Shown here: piece after piece, positions 24,434 to 30,960 of the stretch
Position numbering within the stretch: the stretch's first letter is position 1
Layout of the letters: each line of letters begins with the position of its first letter
NCBI GenBank assembly: GCA_964544475.1
Contig: CAZJBS010000034.1
Location: forward strand, 1-30,960
Direction: 5' to 3'
Source: CAZJBS01 sp964544475
Lineage (GTDB): Bacteria > CLD3 > SB21
Length of the DNA: 30,960 nucleotides
The notes under the pieces: model-generated
The model's input: the letters and a program-made list of their open reading frames with translations, nothing else
What the model was told of the DNA's origin: nothing
Database searches by the model: none
Position numbers and translations under genes: made by a program

Positions 24434-27400
24434 ATGAAACTCAACGATACCCTGTTTGGAAAATCCATCACCCTCACCGGCTCCTCAAGTATCGCGCTGA
24501 TCGAAACGGCGGTTGGTGAGAGTCTGGCGGGACGTTCACCGGAGGGCATGGCCAATCTTTTCGGACGGCCCGTGTTGCGCCGCAAAGACCGCTCGATCGC
24601 GCAGGCGATGGGCATGGCGGCCGCCGGACAACGGACGCAGGTGTCGGTCGGCCACCGCGAGCTGGCCGCCCGTTTCGACGCTCTCGAAGAATCCGTCCGA
24701 GATCATCTGGCCTATGTCATGCATGTCTCGACGGGTGATCCATCGGGTTTCCGCCATTTCTGCGCGGCGGGCGACTGGGGATGGATTCAATTGATCGCGT
24801 CGTCCGTTCAGGACGTGGTTGACCTCACCATCGTCGGACACCGTCTGGCCGAGCTGTCGCTCACGCCCGTGATGATAGCCGTTGACGATTTCGACACCGC
24901 GCAAACGGTGAAACTTCCGACACGCGATGTGTTGACCGCGTATCTTGGTCAACCGGACGATCTCATTGAAAGTCCAACCCCGTCGCAGAAGATTCTTTTT
25001 GGCCGGACGCGTCGTCGTATTCCAAATTGGTTTCATTTCGACGTTCCGATTGCGACCGGCATTCACAAGACGGATACGGCTCGCGTCATTGAGATGGCCG
25101 CGATCGGCCAGTATTTTCACCGGCACATTCCTGCTCTGTTCGATTTGGCCGCGGCCGAATACCGCCAGCTGACGGGGCGTTCGGTCACGAGTGTGGCCGG
25201 CCATCATCATGAGCATGCCGATTTTCTGGTTTTGGCCGCCGGACCGTCCGCCGACCGCACGCGATCCGTCATCGATCACTTGCGATCTCATCGCGTCAAG
25301 GCCGGTGGTGTGTTTCTGAGTCTGCTTCGTCCATTTCCAGAGAAGGCCGTTTGCCATGCCGTGGCAGGCCGCAAAGGCGTGACCACACTCGACGCCGTGA
25401 TGCCCGATGCCCTCGCGGATCCTCCGTTATTCCGCCAACTCCAATCGATTCTGGACAAGGCCCTTCAAAACGCAACGCGAAAGAAAAATCCACCGTTTCC
25501 CGAACTGCCTGCCCTGTCCGAACGCCAGCGCCCGATTCTGTATTCGGGCCAATACGGCGCCACACCGGGTTATGAAACCATAGAAACCGTCTTCCGCAAC
25601 ATGGAGTCCGACGGCAAACGCCGATTCTTTGTCAATGTCGACCTGGCCGGACGCTCCTCGTCGCTTCCAAAACAGCAAATCATCCGCCAGAATATTCTCC
25701 GCGAATACCCCGGTATCGGAGAACTGGCCCTGACCAGCGAAGTGAAAGAGCATATGCCGACGGACCGCACGCGCACCGTGCGGGTGGTTTGCGATCGTGA
25801 GATGGCGGTGGAAGATGTCGGCCTGGTTGTTACAAATCGGTGGGGCGGCCGGTTCGCATCCGTTCCAATGACAACCACGGCCAAACCGGGTTATCACCTG
25901 TCTTTCACTCTCGAAGCGTCGCCGTACCCATTGGAAAAAGACACGGATATCGACGCCGTGATCACGGAGGGGTCCGTCTTGAAGGATGCCGGCTGCATCG
26001 CCGCCCTGAAAAAAGGCGCCACGGTGGTCGTGCTTTCCGGGGATTCTTCCGAAACGTTGATGCTGTCGGATGACGTGATGACCGTCGCCAGACAACTGGC
26101 GTTGGCGATCCATCATGTTCGGGTGCCCGTGGAAGTGCCGTTGTCGGACGTTTTGCTGGGAATAGCGGTCGGGCTTTTTTCCGAATTGGTCAGCGAAAAC
26201 CCCGATTCGGGCAAAGACGCCGAACGAATTGAAAAATCGATGCGGGCGGCCGGCGAAACGTGGACCGACGCCCGGCGTGCCGCGACAATACTCGGGTTGT
26301 CGTTTAGAACTTCGGCCGTTCGTCACACCGATCTGCGAATCGAAAGCCAAGACAGCGTCGATTTACCAATGGCTGTTCGGCAATACCGCGACGAAGGTCC
26401 GCCGTACACCAGGGTGTCCCAGTTCTTTGACCGATACGGCTACTTCTACCACCACAACAAAACGGACGACCTGACCGCCGATTCATTTGCAGCGACGTCG
26501 GTGTTGCCGCCGGCCACTTTGAATTTTGCCAACACCGCCACGGATCGCGAGCGGTTGCCGCAATTCGTTCCCGAACGTTGCACCGCCTGCGGACAGTGTT
26601 TTGTATTTTGCCCGCATTCCGCCATTCCACCGCTGGTCATATCCGTTGAGTCCATGCTGAAACACGCAGCAGACACCCTGCAAAGCCGTGGCACTCCGCT
26701 GTCGGAATTGACTCCGCCGATCATAAAGAACCTTGGCAAAACGGCGAACGGTTTGCTCGTTGGCCAGGAAGGCCGTGTGGGAATGGATTCCATTCTCGCT
26801 CAAGCGTCGGACAAACTCGCCGCGCAAATGAAACTTGATGGCGAAAAAGCCGCGCGTCTGCACGATGACGTTCAAACGGCCGCCGCGATGCTGTCGGTCC
26901 TCCCTGTTTCGGTGACGAAACCATTCTTCAGGTCGAAGGAGACCGGGCATCTTTTCACGCTGGCGATCAATCCCCAGTCCTGTACGGGTTGTGGCGTGTG
27001 CGCCGACGTTTGCCCTGAAAACGCCATCACGATGGCACCGGACACGAACGACCACTCGTCGCGGCTGGCCGCCACGTTCCGGCTATGGGAACAGCTTCCG
27101 GACACCCCGGCGGATATGGTCGAAGAAAAACATCAGGACCCGGATTACGATCCTTTCGCCGCCATTCTGCTCAGCCGTCATTTTTACATGTCATTGGTTG
27201 GCGGCAGCCAGTCCGAGTGTGGCGCCGTCGAGAAGGTGGCCACTCATCTGGTTTCGGCCGTGGCGGAATCCGTCCTTCAATCCGGCGTCAATCAAAGCCT
27301 GAAAGACCTGGAAAAACGTATCGTCGATCTGACGGACAAGATTCAGAATAAGCTGCGCGAGGCCATGCCGACCGGCAACCTGGATCGTCTTCTGGAGAGC

Positions 27401-28810
27401 ATTTCAGGTCAGGCACAGTCGCGCGTGTCACTGGACCAGGTGATCGCCAGGCTTGGCGAAACCGAACGATTTGGCGTCGTCGAATCAGCCTGGATCGAAC
27501 GTCTCATCCGGCTGATCAATGAACTCAAAAATCTCACGTTCATGATCACCCACGGCCCATCCGGCACGGGCCGGTCGCGGTTCGGCGCCGTGATCGCCGC
27601 ATCCAACGCCATGCGATGGACGAGCACTTTTCCGTTTAATGCTTTCGCATCGCCCGTGTGGATCTGCAACCAGGAGTTGCCGTTTGATTTCGCGGCGGGC
27701 CTGGTGCAAGGTCATCTTCGCCAGGCGATCGACAATGTCAAATTGCTCCGGCGGGCTGATCTTGAGATCAAGAATCAGTACGACCCGTCCATCCACGATC
27801 TTGCCATGGCCAGACTCGGTTGGGACGACTTGACGGCAACGGAAAAGTCCTTCGTGCCGCCGGTCCTTTTGTTTGTTGACAACGGCCGCCTGAGCGAGAG
27901 CGGCGCTTCAACGCTGGCGTCATGGCTGTCCGATGGCTGGCCCGTCAAGGTGATTGTCCTGGACGATGCCACCGGTGAACCTTCCGTTCAAACCGAACGT
28001 CTGGCGACGTTGATGTCACTGATATCGGTCAGGAATTGCCCCATTCTTCAATCTTCACTGGCCACACCGCGTCTGCTGTTTGAGGGACTGCGGGATGGCT
28101 TGCACCAACCCGGCCCGGCATTTTTCCGAGTTCTTTGCCCGAACATTCAACCAACGCGCGAAGCCGGACTGCCGTCTCTGCTGGCCCTTGCCCTTCATAC
28201 GCGCGTATTTCCAACCCTTCGATTCCGTTTGGGCGCGGACAAGAAATTTGTGTCGACCGGCCTCGACCTTTCCGCCAATCCGGAATCGGACAAGGATTTT
28301 TGCACCGTCGACATCTCGTATCGTGAGTCCGGCGAAGAGCGGTCCGTCCGATATGGCCTGACTTATGGGGATTGGGCCATTCGTCAACCCGGATGGCAGA
28401 ATCACTTCCATCCACTTTCGCCCGGCGATCCGTCCCCCATGCCCCTCGCCGAGTTCCTCCTCATCGAGCCGTCCGCCCGCGCGACCAGGACGCCCGTCGT
28501 GTATATGGTGGACTCCTCAGGTGAACTGCTGAAACAAGTGCCTTCCGCGGATATCATTCGGACGGCTGAATCCGTGATCCTGGCGTGGAATACGATCAAA
28601 GAGATCGCCGGACTTCTGACGCCGTATCCCCTCAAACTCAAAGCGACCATCGAGGATGAAGTGACGAAGCGTCACGAAATGGCGCTGGAGAAGTTGCGGA
28701 ACGACTACGAAGAAAAACTCCGTGAACAACAACGAACCCAACTGGATGCCGTCCGGAAGAAACTCACGGACAAGCTCCTGGCATTGTCCGGCCACGGCTC
28801 ACATGATTAA
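24434..28810 (+). CDS. Giant PFOR-like protein lacking catalytic ThDP motifs
   Basis: The 1458-aa product follows PFOR domain order but is longer than PFOR (about 1200). Domain I (1-235) contains NLFGRPVLRRKDRSIAQAMG and IASSVQDVVDLTIVGHRLAE; YPITP is absent and the catalytic Glu (MQSEAGA in PFOR) aligns with Ile. Domain II lies at about 262-345, LYSGQYGATPG near 367, a gamma domain at 435-590, and an EKR-like SQFFDRYGYFYHHN near 662. Ferredoxin motifs CTACGQCFVFCP (716-727) and CTGCGVCADVCP (about 850-861) are intact. In domain VI, PPVLLFVDNGRLS replaces the GDG motif, and CAGCGET is missing. A coiled coil ends the protein. It probably is an electron-transfer subunit rather than a PFOR. It lies between rnfB and rnfC. 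Confidence 0.82.
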   Translation: MKLNDTLFGKSITLTGSSSIALIETAVGESLAGRSPEGMANLFGRPVLRRKDRSIAQAMGMAAAGQRTQVSVGHRELAARFDALEESVRDHLAYVMHVSTGDPSGFRHFCAAGDWGWIQLIASSVQDVVDLTIVGHRLAELSLTPVMIAVDDFDTAQTVKLPTRDVLTAYLGQPDDLIESPTPSQKILFGRTRRRIPNWFHFDVPIATGIHKTDTARVIEMAAIGQYFHRHIPALFDLAAAEYRQLTGRSVTSVAGHHHEHADFLVLAAGPSADRTRSVIDHLRSHRVKAGGVFLSLLRPFPEKAVCHAVAGRKGVTTLDAVMPDALADPPLFRQLQSILDKALQNATRKKNPPFPELPALSERQRPILYSGQYGATPGYETIETVFRNMESDGKRRFFVNVDLAGRSSSLPKQQIIRQNILREYPGIGELALTSEVKEHMPTDRTRTVRVVCDREMAVEDVGLVVTNRWGGRFASVPMTTTAKPGYHLSFTLEASPYPLEKDTDIDAVITEGSVLKDAGCIAALKKGATVVVLSGDSSETLMLSDDVMTVARQLALAIHHVRVPVEVPLSDVLLGIAVGLFSELVSENPDSGKDAERIEKSMRAAGETWTDARRAATILGLSFRTSAVRHTDLRIESQDSVDLPMAVRQYRDEGPPYTRVSQFFDRYGYFYHHNKTDDLTADSFAATSVLPPATLNFANTATDRERLPQFVPERCTACGQCFVFCPHSAIPPLVISVESMLKHAADTLQSRGTPLSELTPPIIKNLGKTANGLLVGQEGRVGMDSILAQASDKLAAQMKLDGEKAARLHDDVQTAAAMLSVLPVSVTKPFFRSKETGHLFTLAINPQSCTGCGVCADVCPENAITMAPDTNDHSSRLAATFRLWEQLPDTPADMVEEKHQDPDYDPFAAILLSRHFYMSLVGGSQSECGAVEKVATHLVSAVAESVLQSGVNQSLKDLEKRIVDLTDKIQNKLREAMPTGNLDRLLESISGQAQSRVSLDQVIARLGETERFGVVESAWIERLIRLINELKNLTFMITHGPSGTGRSRFGAVIAASNAMRWTSTFPFNAFASPVWICNQELPFDFAAGLVQGHLRQAIDNVKLLRRADLEIKNQYDPSIHDLAMARLGWDDLTATEKSFVPPVLLFVDNGRLSESGASTLASWLSDGWPVKVIVLDDATGEPSVQTERLATLMSLISVRNCPILQSSLATPRLLFEGLRDGLHQPGPAFFRVLCPNIQPTREAGLPSLLALALHTRVFPTLRFRLGADKKFVSTGLDLSANPESDKDFCTVDISYRESGEERSVRYGLTYGDWAIRQPGWQNHFHPLSPGDPSPMPLAEFLLIEPSARATRTPVVYMVDSSGELLKQVPSADIIRTAESVILAWNTIKEIAGLLTPYPLKLKATIEDEVTKRHEMALEKLRNDYEEKLREQQRTQLDAVRKKLTDKLLALSGHGSHD

Positions 28811-28834
28811 CCGACATGACAAACGCGTAGCGCC

Positions 28835-30175
28835 ATGACCGTTCTGCCAACCACACGTCTGACCTTTCAGCATGGCGTTCACCCGGATGAATACAAGGAA
28901 AAAACGGCCGCCCTGCCGATCGAGCGTATTCCGTTTGTGGACGACTATGTCGTGCCCTTGTCACAACATGCCGGAGCGCCGGCGATTCCACTGGTCACCA
29001 AAGGACAGCGTGTGCGGCGCGGCGACAAAATTGCGAATCCATCGGGATTCGTGTCCGTCGCCCAGCACGCACCCGTCACAGGAACCGTCACCGCGATCGA
29101 ACTGGCCGAGCATCCCAACGGTTCGTTGTCGACGGCCATTCGAATCAACGCAGACCCGTTTTCGACGCAGGATGTTGCCCGCCATGGCGGCATTCCATGG
29201 AGGGACATCCCGTTCAAGACTTTCATCGAACATGTCCAGAACGCCGGGCTGGTCGGATTGGGTGGAGCCGGGTTTCCGGCTCATGTGAAATTCTCCATTC
29301 CCGAGGGAAAAACCTGCCGCACGATCATCGCCAATGGCTGCGAATGCGAGCCTTTCCTGACCGCCGACCACCGCATCATGGTCGAGTTTGCGGCCGAATT
29401 GATTGAAGGCCTCGTCATTCTCAGACACTTCATTCCGGCAGAAAAAATATATATCGGCGTCGAAAGCAACAAGCCCGATGCCATTCGCATTTTGAAGGAC
29501 GAGATTGGGCGGCGTGGCTTGGATTTTGAAACGGTGCCTCTGAAAGTGAAATATCCGCAGGGGGCCGAAAAAATGCTGATCAAGGCGGTTCTCAAGAAGG
29601 AAGTACCATCCGGCAAATTGCCGATCGACGTTGAAACGCTGGTCTCCAACGTAGGCACTCTGGTGGCGCTGGCCCAATATTTTACGAATTCCGTCCCGCT
29701 GATTGAGCGCGTGGTGACGGTCACCGGCACCGCCATCCGCCGACCGGCGAATTTGATGGTGCCCGTCGGCACGCCGATCCGGCACCTGATCGAGTACTGC
29801 GGCGGCGTCACGGATGACGCGGCGCGGTTCCTGCTTGGCGGCCCGATGATGGGTATTGCCCAGAAGAGCCTTGACGTTCCGCTCATCAAGGGCGTTTCGG
29901 GTATCCTCGTTCTGACCTCCAACGAAGTTCGCGACCTCGACACCTACAAGTGCATCCGATGCGGGCGCTGTGTCGAAGTCTGCCCAATGTATCTCAATCC
30001 GTCGATGATGGGCCTTCTGGCCCGAAAAGAGTTGTACGAAGATCTGGAAACCGAACATATTCTGGATTGTTTCGAGTGCGCGTCGTGCTCTTTTGTCTGT
30101 CCGTCCGGTATTCCACTGGTTCAAAGTTTCCGGGTCGCCAAGAGTATCATCCGTGAGAGAAAGGCGAAGTCGTGA
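28835..30175 (+). CDS. rnfC: Rnf complex subunit C
   Basis: The 446-aa product has the RnfC layout: an N-terminal HGVHPDEYKEKTA segment, a barrel-like region (VVPLSQHAGAPAIPLVTKGQRVRRGDKIA), the nucleotide-binding GLGGAGFPAHVKFS near residue 143 followed by IIANGCECEPFLTADHRIM, and two [4Fe-4S] motifs near the C-terminus, CIRCGRCVEVCP (about 373) and CFECASCSFVCP (about 412). RnfC is the peripheral NADH/NAD+-reacting subunit with FMN. It starts 24 bp after the giant PFOR-like gene and its stop overlaps rnfD. No strong ribosome site is seen before the ATG. Confidence 0.95.
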   Translation: MTVLPTTRLTFQHGVHPDEYKEKTAALPIERIPFVDDYVVPLSQHAGAPAIPLVTKGQRVRRGDKIANPSGFVSVAQHAPVTGTVTAIELAEHPNGSLSTAIRINADPFSTQDVARHGGIPWRDIPFKTFIEHVQNAGLVGLGGAGFPAHVKFSIPEGKTCRTIIANGCECEPFLTADHRIMVEFAAELIEGLVILRHFIPAEKIYIGVESNKPDAIRILKDEIGRRGLDFETVPLKVKYPQGAEKMLIKAVLKKEVPSGKLPIDVETLVSNVGTLVALAQYFTNSVPLIERVVTVTGTAIRRPANLMVPVGTPIRHLIEYCGGVTDDAARFLLGGPMMGIAQKSLDVPLIKGVSGILVLTSNEVRDLDTYKCIRCGRCVEVCPMYLNPSMMGLLARKELYEDLETEHILDCFECASCSFVCPSGIPLVQSFRVAKSIIRERKAKS

Positions 30176-30960
30176 GCGACAGAACTTCCAAATTGCTTCT
30201 GTCCACGTCGCCGTTCCTGCACGGTGAAGACACGACGCCGGTGATCATGCGACAGGTTGTTTACGCGCTGATCCCCGTCATCGCCGCGGCGTTCTACTTT
30301 TTTGGAATGGCCGCCATACTGCAGTGCGCGACCGCCGTGGCGTCGTGTTTTTTCGCCGAGTGGATTTTTGCCGCCCAGCCTCCAAAGCACAAGACGCTGC
30401 TGGATGGGAGCGCGTTGATTACGGGACTGCTTCTGGCGCTGACGCTGCCACCGGGATTTCCGTTGTGGATGACCTTCCTCGGTGGTTTCGTTTCCATATT
30501 GCTTGGCAAGATCATCTGGGGTGGGCTTGGACAGAATATTTTCAATCCCGCCCTGGTCGGGAGAGCCTTTCTTCAGGCCGCCTTTCCCACGGCCATTACA
30601 ACCTGGTCACCGCCGGACGGACGGTTCTTCACGCCGCGCGGAACCAATCTGGCGCTGCCGTTTTTCCAGGGAAGTTCCCTGGACGGGGTCACCGGCGCGA
30701 CACCGCTCTCCAAGATGAAATTTCAGCACGAAGTCACGGATCTTTTTGATCTGATGATCGGCAATACAAGCGGTTCACTTGGCGAAACATGCGGAATCAT
30801 CATTCTCCTGACGGGCGTGTACCTCGCATTCCGCAAAATATTCAATTGGCACATTCCCGTATCGATCTTGACGACAACCTTGATCTTCTCCGGAACGCTT
30901 CATATCGTTAATCCCGCGATGTATGCTTCGCCGTTGCAGATGGTGTTTTCGGGAGGCCTT
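30172..30960 (+). CDS. rnfD: Rnf complex subunit D, 3' end outside window
   Basis: The start is a GTG at 30172 overlapping the rnfC stop (GTGA), so it is missed when ATG is required. The 263 residues present contain about six hydrophobic helices, the conserved LLDGSALITGLLLALTLPP and QNIFNPALVGRAFL segments, and the flavinylation motif DGVTGATPLS in which Thr177 would carry covalent FMN. RnfD is the membrane subunit that works with RnfG in ion translocation. Genes for RnfG, E and A are expected just beyond the window, in the B-C-D-G-E-A order known from Bacteroides. Confidence 0.93.
   Translation, partial: MSDRTSKLLLSTSPFLHGEDTTPVIMRQVVYALIPVIAAAFYFFGMAAILQCATAVASCFFAEWIFAAQPPKHKTLLDGSALITGLLLALTLPPGFPLWMTFLGGFVSILLGKIIWGGLGQNIFNPALVGRAFLQAAFPTAITTWSPPDGRFFTPRGTNLALPFFQGSSLDGVTGATPLSKMKFQHEVTDLFDLMIGNTSGSLGETCGIIILLTGVYLAFRKIFNWHIPVSILTTTLIFSGTLHIVNPAMYASPLQMVFSGGL

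Noticed and set aside
1..30960. CRISPR array, insertion sequence or phage genes
   Set aside because: No regularly spaced direct repeats, transposase motifs or phage structural proteins were found by reading both strands.

Overview
The window is a metagenome-style scaffold: it contains a run of exactly 100 N (17693-17792) and cuts genes at both ends. It looks like an anaerobic Gram-negative bacterium, because it has an outer-membrane barrel protein, a lipoprotein signal, a 2-oxoacid:ferredoxin oxidoreductase and an Rnf complex. I cannot name the phylum. The gene mix (DUF5916 barrel, YVTN propeller, rnf order B-C-D) recalls the Bacteroidota/Ignavibacteria/FCB neighbourhood, but that is inference. 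Roughly the first 11.5 kb is visibly more AT-rich than the rest, which suggests an accessory or acquired segment followed by core-like genes.

Region 1 (1-1520) has two toxin-antitoxin modules: one on the plus strand, cut by the window edge, and one on the minus strand with its own promoter and palindromic operator. Each is followed by a nested palindromic DNA element of about 180 bp with the same three-way-junction layout, ending in a GTT box. This resembles gene cassettes with attC sites in a chromosomal integron.

Region 2 (1621-11022) is one tightly overlapping operon: ChrB-type regulator, secreted LamG/DUF1080-like protein, YVTN beta-propeller, MFS transporter, ferric-iron-type ABC transporter (lipoprotein, double permease, ATPase) and a DUF5916 outer-membrane protein. 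It looks like a metal or oxyanion handling system. Region 3 (11023-13998) holds a decayed ParE toxin, a small unknown protein, a CPBP membrane protease, a RibD/DHFR-like reductase and a MOSC protein.

Region 4 (13999-17850) has a tRNA-Arg(CCT) with its own promoter, a membrane-anchored TPR protein, a GH57 glycosidase and an agmatinase cut by the N gap. A strong terminator lies just after the gap.

Region 5 (18049-30960) is the most interesting part. A two-subunit 2-oxoacid:ferredoxin oxidoreductase (gamma-alpha fusion plus beta) is followed by rnfB, rnfC and rnfD. Two large proteins, 841 and 1458 aa, are interleaved with them. Both carry degenerate copies of the pyruvate:ferredoxin oxidoreductase C-terminal domain. 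The longer one has a whole PFOR-like architecture that keeps its ferredoxin clusters but has lost the catalytic glutamate and the thiamine-diphosphate motif. The layout suggests a complex passing electrons from a 2-oxoacid oxidoreductase through PFOR-derived pseudoenzyme subunits to the Rnf ion pump. I do not know a described system of this composition.
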